Below, piece after piece: positions 24,996 through 35,076 of a stretch of DNA of 64,000 bases (the stretch's first letter is position 1; each line of letters starts with the position of its first letter). Source of the stretch: JAJFJD01 sp965228425 (lineage in GTDB: Bacteria; Pseudomonadota; Alphaproteobacteria; UBA8366); contig OZ245815.1 of NCBI GenBank assembly GCA_965228425.1, forward strand, positions 186,001 through 250,000, written 5' to 3'. A model generated the notes under the pieces. That model saw nothing but the letters and a program-made list of their open reading frames with translations, did not search any database and was not told the origin of the DNA. Made by a program: the position numbers and the translations under genes.

Positions 24996-25813
24996 CCGGA
25001 CGCATCGAAGCGCGGTTCGCGGCGCTGAAGGCGGAAGGACGCGGCGGCCTCATCACCTTCATCACCGCCGGCGATCCGGACCCGGAGACGTCGAAGGCGC
25101 TGGTCCGCCGGCTGCCCAAGGCGGGCGCGGACCTGATCGAACTCGGCATGCCATTCACCGATCCGATGGCCGACGGTCCGGCCATTCAGGCATCGTCGCA
25201 GCGCGCCTTGCGCGCGGGCATGACCCTCGAACTGACCCTCGACGCGGTCACGGATTTCCGGCAAACGGATACCGAAACGCCGATCATCTTGATGGGTTAT
25301 TTCAACCCGATTTACAGCTACGGCGCCGACAAATTCCTGAAAGACGCGAAGGACGCGGGGGTCGACGGCCTGATCATCGTCGATCTACCGCCGGAAGAAG
25401 ATTCGGAGCTCTGCGAGCCGGCGATCGCCGCCGGCCTCAACTGGATTCGCCTCGCCACGCCGACGACGGATGAGAAGCGCCTTCCGACGGTTCTCAAGAA
25501 CACCAGCGGTTTCCTCTACTACGTATCGATCATGGGCATCACCGGCACGAAACAAGTCCAGGAAGACGACGTCCGTGTGGCGGTCGGGCGTCTGCGCGAG
25601 CATACCGACATGCCGATCGCCGTCGGATTCGGCATCCAGACGCGCGAGGATGTCCGGGCCATCACCAAATCGGCGGATGCCGCCGTCGTCGGTTCGTCCA
25701 TCGTCAACAAGATCGCATCCGAAACCTACGAGGACGGCACCGCCCGCCCCAGCCTCGTGACGGAAGTACTCAGTTTCGTGCGGGAGATCGCCATCGGGGT
25801 GCGCAGCGAATGA
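24992..25813 (+). CDS. trpA: Tryptophan synthase alpha chain
   Basis: This encodes 273 residues. It releases indole from indole-3-glycerol phosphate. The catalytic residues are E50 (LIELGMPFTDP) and D61 (MADGPAIQ); YFNPIYSYG, LPPEE and YYVSIMGITG match the family, as does the phosphate loop VGFGIQTREDV. The start overlaps trpB and the stop overlaps accD by four bases each. Confidence 0.98.
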   Translation: MTGRIEARFAALKAEGRGGLITFITAGDPDPETSKALVRRLPKAGADLIELGMPFTDPMADGPAIQASSQRALRAGMTLELTLDAVTDFRQTDTETPIILMGYFNPIYSYGADKFLKDAKDAGVDGLIIVDLPPEEDSELCEPAIAAGLNWIRLATPTTDEKRLPTVLKNTSGFLYYVSIMGITGTKQVQEDDVRVAVGRLREHTDMPIAVGFGIQTREDVRAITKSADAAVVGSSIVNKIASETYEDGTARPSLVTEVLSFVREIAIGVRSE

Positions 25814-26781
25814 ATTGGCTGACCAACTTCGTCCGTCCGAAACTCAGGGCCCTGGTCAACCAAAAGGACGTGCCCGACAATCTCTGGCACAAATGTCCGA
25901 ACTGCGACCAGATGATCTTTCATCGCGATCTGGAGACGAACCAGTTCGTCTGCCAGCATTGCAATCACCACATGCGGCTCGGCGCGACGAAGCGCCTGAA
26001 GATGTTGTTCAACGACGGCGAATATCAGCGGATTGAACTGCCGAAACCGACCGCCGATCCGCTGCAGTTCCGCGATCAGAAGCGATACACCGAACGGCTA
26101 CGCGACGCCCGCGCCAAATCTGGGGAAGACGACGCCATCGTGGTGGCGCACGGCAAGATGGGCGACATGTCGGTCGTCGTCGCGGCGTTCGACTTCGGGT
26201 TCATGGGCGGCTCCATGGGCATGGCGGTGGGCGACGGTATCATCGCGGCCGCCCGGCTGGCCGTCGCGCAGGAAGCGCCGCTGATCGTTGTCCCCGCCTC
26301 CGGCGGCGCGCGCATGCAGGAAGGGGCCCTGTCCCTGATGCAGATGCCGCGTACGGTGATCGCGGTCCAGGAGGTCAAGGAAGCGGGCCTGCCCTATATC
26401 GTCGTGCTGGCCGACCCCACGACCGGCGGCGTCACGGCGAGCTTCGCGATGCTGGGCGACATCCACGTCGCGGAGACCGGCGCAATGATCGGTTTCGCCG
26501 GCGCCCGGGTCATCGAACAGACGGTCCGCGAGACACTGCCCGACGGATTTCAGCGCGCCGAATACCTGCTTGATCACGGTATGGTCGATATTGTTGTTGC
26601 ACGCAGCGAATTGCGCGATACGTTAATACGCCTTCTTTCACTGCTGCTGCGGCGGGAGCCGCCGGCCGACCTCTTGGAGCTGGCCCCCGATCCGGGGATC
26701 GCCGGCGAAGAACCAACCACGCAGGATTCGAGCGATGCTGCGATTCGCCAGGAACCGGCGGACGACCGAAGACTCGATTGA
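25810..26781 (+). CDS. accD: Acetyl-CoA carboxylase carboxyltransferase beta subunit
   Basis: This encodes 323 residues from the ATG that overlaps trpA. The N-terminal zinc ribbon has C29, C32, C48 and C51 (KCPNCDQ and VCQHCNHH). The crotonase-like core shows MGGSMGMAVGD, ASGGARMQEG and DPTTGGVTAS. It pairs with AccA to transfer carboxyl groups to acetyl-CoA for fatty acid synthesis. The tail (about residues 295-323) overlaps folC by 47 bases. Confidence 0.97.
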   Translation: MNWLTNFVRPKLRALVNQKDVPDNLWHKCPNCDQMIFHRDLETNQFVCQHCNHHMRLGATKRLKMLFNDGEYQRIELPKPTADPLQFRDQKRYTERLRDARAKSGEDDAIVVAHGKMGDMSVVVAAFDFGFMGGSMGMAVGDGIIAAARLAVAQEAPLIVVPASGGARMQEGALSLMQMPRTVIAVQEVKEAGLPYIVVLADPTTGGVTASFAMLGDIHVAETGAMIGFAGARVIEQTVRETLPDGFQRAEYLLDHGMVDIVVARSELRDTLIRLLSLLLRREPPADLLELAPDPGIAGEEPTTQDSSDAAIRQEPADDRRLD

Positions 26782-28078
26782 CGCCATCCTGGCGCGGCTG
26801 CACCGGCTTCATCCCAAGACAATCGATCTGTCGCTGGGCCGGATTCTGTCGCTGCTCGACCGACTCGGCCGCCCGCAAGACAATCTGCCGCCCGTCATCC
26901 ATGTCGCCGGGACCAACGGCAAAGGGTCGGTCATCGCCTTTCTGGGCGCGATCCTGGAAGCCGCGGGCTATCGCGTCCACACCTACACCTCGCCGCATTT
27001 AGTTCACTTCAACGAACGCATCCGGCTCGGCGGCGAGATGATCGGCGACGGCGAGCTTTGCGCCATCCTCGACGAATGCGAAAAGGCCAACGCCGGCGAC
27101 TCGATCAGCTTCTTCGAGATCACCACCGCCGCGGCGATGCTCGCCTTCTCGCGCCACCCGGCGGATATCCTGCTGCTGGAATGCGGTCTCGGCGGGCGGT
27201 TCGACGCCACCAACATCGTCCGGAAACCGGCGGCCACGGTGATCACGCCAGTATCGATGGATCATATGCATTTCCTCGGCGACACGATCCGGCAGATTGC
27301 CGCCGAGAAAGCCGCGATCCAGAAAAAGGACGTCGTTTCGATCGTGGCGCCGCAGCACGATCAGGCGAATGCGGTGATCGCCGATTATGCAGCGGCAGCC
27401 GGCACAAGACCTTTTCAGTTCAAGCGGGACTGGATGGTCACGCCGACGAAGCGCGGGTTCCGCTACCGGTCGACGCGGCTGTCGTTGGACCTGCCCATGC
27501 CAAACCTGCTGGGCAGACATCAAATCTATAACGCGGGAACGGCGATCGCCTGCCTCGAACGGATCGACACGTTGGAGATCTCCGATAAGGCCATCGCCAA
27601 GGGCATCACCTCGGCGCGCTGGCCGGGCCGGCTGCAGCGCCTAATCAACAATCCGCTGACCGAGTTTCTGCCGCAGGGTTGGGAGCTTTGGCTCGACGGC
27701 GGCCACAATCCCGCCGCGGGATCGGCATTGGCCGAAACCTTGGAGAAATGGACCGACAAGCCGCTGTATCTGGTCTTCGGCATGATGGACCAAAAGCCGC
27801 CGCAGAACTTCCTGCGCCCGCTGGCGCCGTTGGTCCGCGGTTTGCGGGCCGTCGCGATCCCGGGTCTCGAGGGCAGCATGTCGGCCGAAGAAGCCGCCGA
27901 GGCGGCGAGCGAGGTCGACATCCCGAGCCAACCGTCGGCCGATATCCCGACCGCGATTCAGGATACCGTGCGGGCCGCCAGCCGCCCGGCCCGAGTGCTC
28001 ATTTGCGGATCGCTGTATCTCGCGGGGTCGGTGCTGGCGCTCAACGAAGGGACCACCCCGGTCCGGACCGCCGGCTGA
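26735..28078 (+). CDS. folC: Folylpolyglutamate/dihydrofolate synthase
   Basis: This encodes 447 residues. The ATP loop AGTNGKGSV is at 58-66, followed by TYTSPHLVHFNERI, ECGLGGRFDATN and SMDHMHFLGDTI; LDGGHNPAA lies in the C-terminal ligase domain. The enzyme adds glutamate to folates and also makes dihydrofolate. The ATG at 26735 puts its first 47 bases inside accD. A hairpin follows the stop. Confidence 0.95.
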   Translation: MLRFARNRRTTEDSIDAILARLHRLHPKTIDLSLGRILSLLDRLGRPQDNLPPVIHVAGTNGKGSVIAFLGAILEAAGYRVHTYTSPHLVHFNERIRLGGEMIGDGELCAILDECEKANAGDSISFFEITTAAAMLAFSRHPADILLLECGLGGRFDATNIVRKPAATVITPVSMDHMHFLGDTIRQIAAEKAAIQKKDVVSIVAPQHDQANAVIADYAAAAGTRPFQFKRDWMVTPTKRGFRYRSTRLSLDLPMPNLLGRHQIYNAGTAIACLERIDTLEISDKAIAKGITSARWPGRLQRLINNPLTEFLPQGWELWLDGGHNPAAGSALAETLEKWTDKPLYLVFGMMDQKPPQNFLRPLAPLVRGLRAVAIPGLEGSMSAEEAAEAASEVDIPSQPSADIPTAIQDTVRAASRPARVLICGSLYLAGSVLALNEGTTPVRTAG

Positions 28079-28110
28079 CCGCCGCCTCCATTCCACAATC
28101 ACCGCAACGG

Positions 28111-28140
28111 AAAAGCCCCGCCGTGATCGACGGGGCCGAT
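28111..28140. terminator. Bidirectional terminator between folC and trxA
   Basis: GCCCCG at 28115-28120 pairs with CGGGGC at 28131-28136, with an inner CG pair. An A-run at 28111-28114 gives a T-run on the - strand, so it ends trxA well and probably folC too. Confidence 0.7.
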
Positions 28141-28163
28141 ATCCGTTCCGACGGAAAACCGGT

Positions 28164-28487
28164 CTAGAGGACCGATTCAACCCATTCGACAAGCTGGCTC
28201 TTCGGCAGCGCGCCGACCTTGGTCGCGGCCACTTCGCCATCCTTGAAGATCATCAGCGTGGGGATGCCGCGCACGCCGTATTTCGCGGGCGTCTGCGGGT
28301 TGTCGTCGATATTGACCTTGGCCACGGTCACCTGGCCATCCATGTCGCCGGCAATCTCTTCCAGCGCCGGGGCGATCATCTTGCAGGGACCGCACCATTC
28401 CGCCCAGAAATCCACAAGGACAGGGCCGTCCGCTTTCAGGACGTTACTCTCGAAATCGTCGTCGCCGACGGGGACAGGGGTGCTCAT
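28164..28487 (-). CDS. trxA: Thioredoxin
   Basis: This encodes 107 residues from the ATG at 28487, with AAGGAG ten bases before it; an upstream in-frame ATG is poorer. The redox site is WCGPC (C32 and C35), with DFWAEWCGPCKM, KVNIDDNP and the cis-proline VRGIPTL. It reduces protein disulfides. It is separated from addA by 71 bases and read in the same direction, so it may be at the end of the addB-addA transcript. Confidence 0.97.
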   Translation of the reverse strand: MSTPVPVGDDDFESNVLKADGPVLVDFWAEWCGPCKMIAPALEEIAGDMDGQVTVAKVNIDDNPQTPAKYGVRGIPTLMIFKDGEVAATKVGALPKSQLVEWVESVL

Positions 28488-28558
28488 ATAGAAATGCTCC
28501 TTATATGCCAGTGCCCCGCCGCCATGAGGAGCGTGGCTTTGTTTCACCGGGTAGGAAT

Positions 28559-31500
28559 CTAGGTAGCCACCCGGACCCGGTCAAGCAGGCTGTCGTCCAA
28601 TGTCATCAGGCGCGGCACCGCGGTCCACAATAAACTGCAGCGAATCGGCCGATTCGGCCATATTTCGGCCAAAACGGCTCGATATGCCGCCATTTGGCGC
28701 AAATAGGCCGGCGCGACATTTTCCTGCAAATCCGGCGGCGGACGCGACGTTTTATAATCCAACACGACGATTTCGTCCGGCAGCACCAACAACCGGTCGA
28801 CCTGACCCGCAATTACCTCGGGCCCGTCCGGCCCCTCGATCGTGCCGATCAGCGGCACCTCCGCCCGGCCTTCCGGCCCGAATAGTCCTGCGAAGTCGGA
28901 CGATTCCAGGATCGCCATGACCTCGTCGGCGAGGCCTTGCTGCTCATCCCCCGGCAGCGCGTGGCCGGGCCGGGCGAGAAACGCGGCGCAGGCCGCGTGA
29001 CGATCGGCGGCAGGCAAATCCGGCAACAGCTGCAACAGCCGGTGCACGATCAGCCCGCGCTTGAAGCGGTTCTCCGACGGCCCGCCGATCGGCGATAGCG
29101 TCGGCGGATCCAACGCCGACGGGCGCGACGGCGCGAGCGGCCGGGGCGGCGCAGGCTCATCCGGCGGCGGACGCTGCATCCAGTCCTCGACGGCGGGCGT
29201 CACCACTTGCCCGAGCGTTCGTTCGTCGCGCGCGTCGGCGGGCGCCGTTTGCTCGCTGGCGATCCGCAACCCATCGCCCGCCCATCCCGCGTCGCCGATG
29301 TCGTCGCCGAAATCCATCGCGACCGGTTCGGCCAACCCCGACAGGCCAGACTCGATAAGCGAGTACCAGCACGCATCGTTGGGTTTCTGCCGGCCGTGCC
29401 AGCCGCAGACATATAGCCGGTCTTCGGCGCGGGTCATCGCAACATACAGTAGGCGGCGGTATTCTTCCTCGGCCCGGGCCCGCGCGGTATCGCGTAGCGC
29501 CTGGCATGCCTCGGTCTGATAGATGCGGTTCGGCGGCCAAAGCGGCACGCCGTCGGACCACAGCACTTCTTCGCCCATACGGGGCATCGCCATGGTGTCC
29601 GGCATGATAACGATCGGGGCCTGCAACCCTTTCGCGCCATGCACGGTCATCACGCGCACCTCGTCGCGGTCGCTCTGCTCCAGGTCGCGCTTGATCTCGG
29701 TGGCACCAGCGTCGAGCCAATGCAGGAAGCCCTGCAGCGAGGGCGGGTGCGTCCGCTCGTAGGCGAGCGCCTGCGCCATGAATTCGTCGACCGGGTCTTC
29801 CGCTTCAGGCCCGAGGCGTTCCAAAAGGCATTGCCAGCCCGAGCGGTCCAGCCGCGCCGCCGGGCCCGCCAAAACACCGGCGAGCAATTCGAAGGGCGGC
29901 GCGAAATCGGCCTGCCCCAGCAACGCCGCGAGCCACGTCCGCGCCTGCTCGTAGCGTGCGTCGTCCGCGGCCTTGTCCGACAACCGCCGCCACAAAGTCG
30001 CATCGCCCCGGTCGTGACAGAGCCGGAACAGGTCGTCGTCGTCCAGGCCGATAAACGGCCCCTTGAGCACGACCGCCAACGTCAGGTCGTCGTCGGGCAG
30101 CAGCAGGAAGCGGGCCAACGCCATGAGGTCCATCACGGCCAACTGTTCGGTCAGCGCCATCCGGTCGACGCCGGCGACCGGCACGTCGGCGCTCTTAAGT
30201 GCGCGGACCAACGCCTCCATGAACCCGCTGCGGCGGCGCAGCAGCACCATGATGTCGCCGGCCCGGACCGTCCGGTCATGCGACGGCAGATATTCGGTGC
30301 CGATCCACGACCGCAGCTTGGCCGCGATGAGTTGCGCGAGCCGTTCGTCGGGCGCCAGGATCTCGCGGCGGCGCACCGGCGGCTGCCATTCGGCGTCCTC
30401 GCTCTCAATCGGACCGACCGCCGGCCACAGCTCCACCAGGCCCGCCTGCCCGCCCCGGAACGGCCGATGGATGAGCGGCTCGCCCCCGTCGATCACGCCG
30501 GACGCGGCGGCGGATTGCGCGAACACGGCGTCGACCGCCCGCAGCACCGGTCCCGCCGAGCGGAAGGAGATGTCGAGATCGACCGACCGCCACTGCTTGG
30601 CCACCTCTTCGGCACGGCCGCCGAATCGGTCGCGGTAGTCGCGGAACGCCGCCGGGTCGGCGCGCTGGAAACTGAAGATCGACTGTTTCACGTCGCCGAC
30701 GGCAAAGATCGTGCGCTCTTCCTCGCGCGCGCCCAGGCCCGCGAAAAACTCGTCGGCCAGCGCAGCCACGACCTGCCATTGCTCGGGATTGGTGTCCTGC
30801 GCCTCGTCGATCAGGATATGGTCGAGCCCGCCGTCCAGCTTGAACAGCACCCAGCCCGCGAAACCGGAACTGTCGGTCCGAAGCAGGTCGCGCGCCTTGT
30901 AGATCAAGTCGTCATAGTCGAGTTCGACCCGCAATTCCTTGGCCTGCTCGAAGGCATGCAAGATCGCGCCGCCCAGCGTCAGCAACGCGGCCGTCGCCTC
31001 CGCCGTCACCACCGCGCGGCGGTGCTGGCAGACCCCGGCCAACCGCACGGCTTCATCGGACAAGGCGTCGGCGACACCCGGGTTCTTCTCGGCTACGGCT
31101 TTGGTGACCAATCGTTTGCGGGGCGCCTCCTCGCGGGTCAGGAATTGATCGATATAGACGGCGAAACGCGACGCCCGAACATCGGCATCCGCCTCGACCC
31201 ACCGCCGGATCGCCTCGCCGCGCGGTTGGTCGGTCTTTTCCGATCCGCCGCGCAGCGCCTCGGCCGCCCGCGCCAGGGCGGCGGCATCGAACGCGTCATC
31301 CCGGCAAGCGGCCACGATCACATCGGCAACGCCTGTCCCCGGTTCCACATCCAGCCGGTCGTAGACGGCGGCGACGGCTGCATCGACCGTCGTGCCGTCG
31401 CCAATGACATCCCGCAACCGGCCCCGGTGCATCAGCAGGACGCGCAGCAGGTCGGCGAACCGGTCTTCGTGCAGGTGGCCGGTCAGGGTCTGCAGCGCAT

Positions 31501-32041
31501 GCTCGCTCGACGGGTCGCGCACCGCGGATGCCAGCACCCGGTCACGCGCAGCCAGCATCAACTCGGCGGCGCTGCGTTCGTCCATCACCTGGAAATGCGG
31601 CGGTATCCCAGCCTCAATCGGAAAACGGCCGAGCAGCGATTCGCAGAAACTGTGGATCGTTTGGATCTTCAATCCGCCGGGCACGTCCAGCACGCGTGCG
31701 AACAACCGGCGGGCGGTCTCCAATTCCGAATCGTCGGGCGTGTCGCCGGTCAAATCCGCGATTCGCCGCCGCAAGTCGTCGTCCGACGCGGTCGCCCACA
31801 GACTCAGGCCGCGGTTGACGCGATTGGCCATCTCGGCCGCGGCGGCCTTGGTGAAGGTCAGGCAAAGCAGCCGCTGCGGCGGCGTGCCCGTCAGCAACAG
31901 GCGCAATACCCGGTCGGTCAGCACCTTGGTCTTGCCGCTGCCCGCCGACGCGCCGACCCAGACGCTCGCGGCCGGGTCCGACGCCTGACGCTGCAGGCGA
32001 TCGGGATCGATCGCGACGGCGGTTCCCGGTGGGCCGCTCAT
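28559..32041 (-). CDS. addA: AddA: ATP-dependent helicase/nuclease
   Basis: This encodes 1160 residues from the ATG at 32041, which overlaps the addB stop by four bases. It is a UvrD-type helicase: Walker A GASAGSGKT at 30-38, FTKAAAAEMANRV, DEAQDTNPEQW, FQRADPAAF and TVHGAKGLQAPIV. The C-terminal RecB-family nuclease has a PD-(D/E)XK site (GQVDRLLVLPDEIVVLDYKT). With AddB it resects double-strand breaks for recombination, as RecBCD does in other bacteria. A very long antisense frame (29639-32089) is a codon-bias artefact. Confidence 0.97.
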   Translation of the reverse strand: MSGPPGTAVAIDPDRLQRQASDPAASVWVGASAGSGKTKVLTDRVLRLLLTGTPPQRLLCLTFTKAAAAEMANRVNRGLSLWATASDDDLRRRIADLTGDTPDDSELETARRLFARVLDVPGGLKIQTIHSFCESLLGRFPIEAGIPPHFQVMDERSAAELMLAARDRVLASAVRDPSSEHALQTLTGHLHEDRFADLLRVLLMHRGRLRDVIGDGTTVDAAVAAVYDRLDVEPGTGVADVIVAACRDDAFDAAALARAAEALRGGSEKTDQPRGEAIRRWVEADADVRASRFAVYIDQFLTREEAPRKRLVTKAVAEKNPGVADALSDEAVRLAGVCQHRRAVVTAEATAALLTLGGAILHAFEQAKELRVELDYDDLIYKARDLLRTDSSGFAGWVLFKLDGGLDHILIDEAQDTNPEQWQVVAALADEFFAGLGAREEERTIFAVGDVKQSIFSFQRADPAAFRDYRDRFGGRAEEVAKQWRSVDLDISFRSAGPVLRAVDAVFAQSAAASGVIDGGEPLIHRPFRGGQAGLVELWPAVGPIESEDAEWQPPVRRREILAPDERLAQLIAAKLRSWIGTEYLPSHDRTVRAGDIMVLLRRRSGFMEALVRALKSADVPVAGVDRMALTEQLAVMDLMALARFLLLPDDDLTLAVVLKGPFIGLDDDDLFRLCHDRGDATLWRRLSDKAADDARYEQARTWLAALLGQADFAPPFELLAGVLAGPAARLDRSGWQCLLERLGPEAEDPVDEFMAQALAYERTHPPSLQGFLHWLDAGATEIKRDLEQSDRDEVRVMTVHGAKGLQAPIVIMPDTMAMPRMGEEVLWSDGVPLWPPNRIYQTEACQALRDTARARAEEEYRRLLYVAMTRAEDRLYVCGWHGRQKPNDACWYSLIESGLSGLAEPVAMDFGDDIGDAGWAGDGLRIASEQTAPADARDERTLGQVVTPAVEDWMQRPPPDEPAPPRPLAPSRPSALDPPTLSPIGGPSENRFKRGLIVHRLLQLLPDLPAADRHAACAAFLARPGHALPGDEQQGLADEVMAILESSDFAGLFGPEGRAEVPLIGTIEGPDGPEVIAGQVDRLLVLPDEIVVLDYKTSRPPPDLQENVAPAYLRQMAAYRAVLAEIWPNRPIRCSLLWTAVPRLMTLDDSLLDRVRVAT

Positions 32042-35000
32042 GACCCGTTCCCCCCGCCGCCCGACCATTCGCGCAGCCGCGCCAGATGATCGTATTCGGG
32101 AAACGGTAGCGGCCATTCCGGTTCAGGCGTCGACAGATACGCGGTATCCGGCTTATCGAAGGCATCGATCAACCGAACCAAGTTGTCGTAGACCCGCGCG
32201 GTCAGGTCCGGCACGTCATCGGAAAATTCCTTGATCTCCCCGGCCGGGTCGCCGCCCGACAATCGCCAATAGGCGAGGCGGTCGACGGCTGCCGTCGGCA
32301 TATCCTCGAATCCGCCCTGCTCGGCGATCGCGGCCTCGAGCGGGAGCTGCGGCGCATACCCGAACTGAAGTTGCCGTTCGCTCGGCGGCAGCCCGGTCTT
32401 GTAATCGATGATCGACAAGCGCCCATCGGCCGACCGGTCGATCCGGTCCGCCTTGGCGGTCAGGGTGAACGGCCCGACGGCGCCGTCGATGGCGATCGAT
32501 CCGAAAACCTCGGTCCGGCTCTCCGCCAGGCCCGCTCGGCGCTTCCTTTCGATCTCGATGAACCATTCGGCGATGCGGACGAAGCGCGGCCACCAGAAGG
32601 CGCGCACCGCCGGCCGGGCGAGCGTCGCGCCGAACGCCGTTTCACCCAGCGCGAGGAGCCGCGGCAGCGCATCGTCGGGCGGTCCATCGGGAAAAGCGCG
32701 GACGAAAGCGTCGAGAGCATCATGGATGATGGTGCCCCGGTCGGCGGCACCCGGGCTTGCCTCCAACGGATCGAGCGGCCGCAAACCCAGGATATGCCGG
32801 GCATAGATGCTGTAGGGATCGCGCATCCAGGTTTCGATGCGCGTGACCGATAGGCGGCGCGGCCGCGCCTCGACCGGTGGGCGGGGGGTCGGGGGGTCGA
32901 CCGGGCGGTGCCGCTCGACGGCGACCAAGCCCTTCTCGAGACCGGGCCAATGGGTGTCGGGCACGAAAGCGTCGGCGAGCCCGCAGCCTTCGAGCACCGT
33001 TTCCAGCCGCAGCAGCCAGCGCGACGGCACCGTCGGCGTGCCGTCGGATTTCTGCGCCCGGCTCAACACAACCTCCGGCGCGCAGAATAGCTGGGCGAAA
33101 TCATGCGCGGCGAGGCCGATGCGGCGTTCCGGCAACGGCAGTCCAAAGGCATCGCGCATCGGCCGGCTCATCCACGGGTCCGGCCCCGGGTCCGCCGGCC
33201 AGTTGCCCTCGTTCAACCCGCCGAGGATGATCAGGTCCGCATGCTGCAACCGGGCTTCCAGCGGTCCCCATATGTTCAAGCGCGGATGCCGGCCGAAGCG
33301 CGGCCGCACCACATTGCCCAACATCAAGGCCTCGATCATTTCCGGATAGTGGTCCGGCGGCACCATCGGCAGCGCATCCGCCGCTGCGTGAAAATCGTTC
33401 ACGAAGAGCGCCAGCGCCTCGCCTGCTTCCCCGCTCCAGAGCCGCGCCGCGCCTGCCGTACCGTCATCCGCCGCCAGTGCCTCGGCGGCGCCGATATGCG
33501 ATTCGACGAGGCGTTGCAGGCTGCCCTCCGCCCCATCCCGGAAGGCCAGCAACGGCGCCACACATTCTTCGAGCCGGTCGAGCAGACCCTCGACATCGGC
33601 GGCGGTTTCCGGCGACGGCCGGTCTGCCGCATGCCGCGTTTTCGCTTCTTCCAATGCCTGCCGTAATCCCGCAACGCCGCGGTCCGGCGTCGGCCCGCGC
33701 AGCACCCAGCGTTCCAAGGCGCGGACCCGCCGCCGCATCTCCGGCGGTGCCATACCGGCCGCCGCCAGCGGATGCTTGCAGGCCGCCAGCGTGGCGACCG
33801 GGGCGAAATCCTGAAAAACCATGTCGGCGACCAGGCGCAGAAAGATGCCCGGGGGCGTTTCGCTCAACGCCTGCCCCGCGGAATCGTCGATGACGATCCC
33901 CCAGCGCCGCAAGGACGCCGCCACCCGCCGCGCCAACCGGCGGTCGGCGGTGACTAGGGCGGCCGTCCGCGCCGGCGTCTCCAGACTGTGCCGCAGCATC
34001 AACGCGATGACTTCGGCTTCCTCCTTGTCGCCCGGGGCCACGATCCGCTGCACGGCCGGGAAGGGCGACTTGCCCGCCGCTCGCAGCGCCGCGGCAGCGG
34101 CCTCGCGCAATGCCGACAGATCGCGCCAGGCGTCGGTCGTCTCGGCGGGCCGCAGGGCCTCAGCGGCGAGCGCGGCACGGGCGGGTGCCGCCGCATGCCG
34201 GAACCGGTCGTTCGGCCAATCGCGGACGCCGTCGCGGTCGACCCCGAGCCGACCGAGCAATCGGGCAAGACCGAATTGCGGATGAGTCTGATCGCGGCCG
34301 ATCGCCGCCCAGGTCTCGTCATCGGCATCGCGGTCGAGGCCGGGCAACACCACCCGCCCCTGCGGCAGCGCCGCGATAACCGCGAACAGGTCGGCGCTGG
34401 CCGGGACGCTGCCGGTCGATCCGGCGGCAATGACCGGTCCGGCCGGGGGTTGGGCCGCCCATCGTGCGGCGAGGCCTTCGAGCAGGCGATTTCGGCGGTC
34501 CGCCGGGTCGAGCCCGCCCTCTTCCGCCAGGATGTCCGGCCAATGCGCGGTCACCGGTTTGAGGAATTCCAGTGTCCGTTCCCAATGCTGTGCGTATTCG
34601 CGCGGAGCCAGGTCCACCAATCCGTCGAAGGAAAGCCGCTCCGTCTGAACCTGATCGATCAGCCGCGCCAACTCCTGCGCCAGCCGCACCGCGTGATCCG
34701 GCGTCATCCGGTCCGCCGTGGTCTCGTCGACCTCGTTCCAACGCAATATCAATCGGGCGAGCAGCAGCAGGCGACGCTGTTCGGAAAGGGCGGGCGGCAG
34801 GTCGAGCGTTTCCAGACCCGCGGCATCCGAGGGCGCGATATCGTCCACGTCCACATCGCCGATCGGCCGCATCGCCGGCAGCACCAGCGCCTGCCCGTCC
34901 GACACCCGCAGGAAGGCCTCGCGCAGCGCGCGGCAGGCGCGCCGGGTCGGCAACAGGATCAGGTAATCGGCCAATGCCAGTGGATCGCCGGCGCATTCAT

Positions 35001-35076
35001 CCAAAACACCGGCGGCGAGCGCATCGACGAAGGCCGCGCCGGGCGGAATTGTGTAGAGGCCGGACGGAGCGCTCAT
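32038..35076 (-). CDS. addB: AddB: double-strand break repair protein
   Basis: This encodes 1012 residues from the ATG at 35076, which overlaps the murU stop by four bases. The N-terminal part is helicase-like without an obvious Walker A site (ILLPTRRACRALREAFL), as in alphaproteobacterial AddB. The middle contains LGGLNEGNWPADPGPDPWMSR. The C-terminal nuclease domain has YSIYARHIL, RGTIIHDALD and the acidic-lysine site ADRIDRSADG followed by SIIDYKTG. It is the partner of AddA and supplies a second nuclease site. Confidence 0.95.
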   Translation of the reverse strand: MSAPSGLYTIPPGAAFVDALAAGVLDECAGDPLALADYLILLPTRRACRALREAFLRVSDGQALVLPAMRPIGDVDVDDIAPSDAAGLETLDLPPALSEQRRLLLLARLILRWNEVDETTADRMTPDHAVRLAQELARLIDQVQTERLSFDGLVDLAPREYAQHWERTLEFLKPVTAHWPDILAEEGGLDPADRRNRLLEGLAARWAAQPPAGPVIAAGSTGSVPASADLFAVIAALPQGRVVLPGLDRDADDETWAAIGRDQTHPQFGLARLLGRLGVDRDGVRDWPNDRFRHAAAPARAALAAEALRPAETTDAWRDLSALREAAAAALRAAGKSPFPAVQRIVAPGDKEEAEVIALMLRHSLETPARTAALVTADRRLARRVAASLRRWGIVIDDSAGQALSETPPGIFLRLVADMVFQDFAPVATLAACKHPLAAAGMAPPEMRRRVRALERWVLRGPTPDRGVAGLRQALEEAKTRHAADRPSPETAADVEGLLDRLEECVAPLLAFRDGAEGSLQRLVESHIGAAEALAADDGTAGAARLWSGEAGEALALFVNDFHAAADALPMVPPDHYPEMIEALMLGNVVRPRFGRHPRLNIWGPLEARLQHADLIILGGLNEGNWPADPGPDPWMSRPMRDAFGLPLPERRIGLAAHDFAQLFCAPEVVLSRAQKSDGTPTVPSRWLLRLETVLEGCGLADAFVPDTHWPGLEKGLVAVERHRPVDPPTPRPPVEARPRRLSVTRIETWMRDPYSIYARHILGLRPLDPLEASPGAADRGTIIHDALDAFVRAFPDGPPDDALPRLLALGETAFGATLARPAVRAFWWPRFVRIAEWFIEIERKRRAGLAESRTEVFGSIAIDGAVGPFTLTAKADRIDRSADGRLSIIDYKTGLPPSERQLQFGYAPQLPLEAAIAEQGGFEDMPTAAVDRLAYWRLSGGDPAGEIKEFSDDVPDLTARVYDNLVRLIDAFDKPDTAYLSTPEPEWPLPFPEYDHLARLREWSGGGGNGS

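Noticed and set aside
29639..32089. An 816-codon open frame on the + strand opposite addA, with similar ones opposite polA (51398-54250) and rpsA (18339-20093).
   Set aside because: Long antisense frames are a by-product of high-GC codon bias. They show no motifs while the opposite strand encodes clear conserved proteins.
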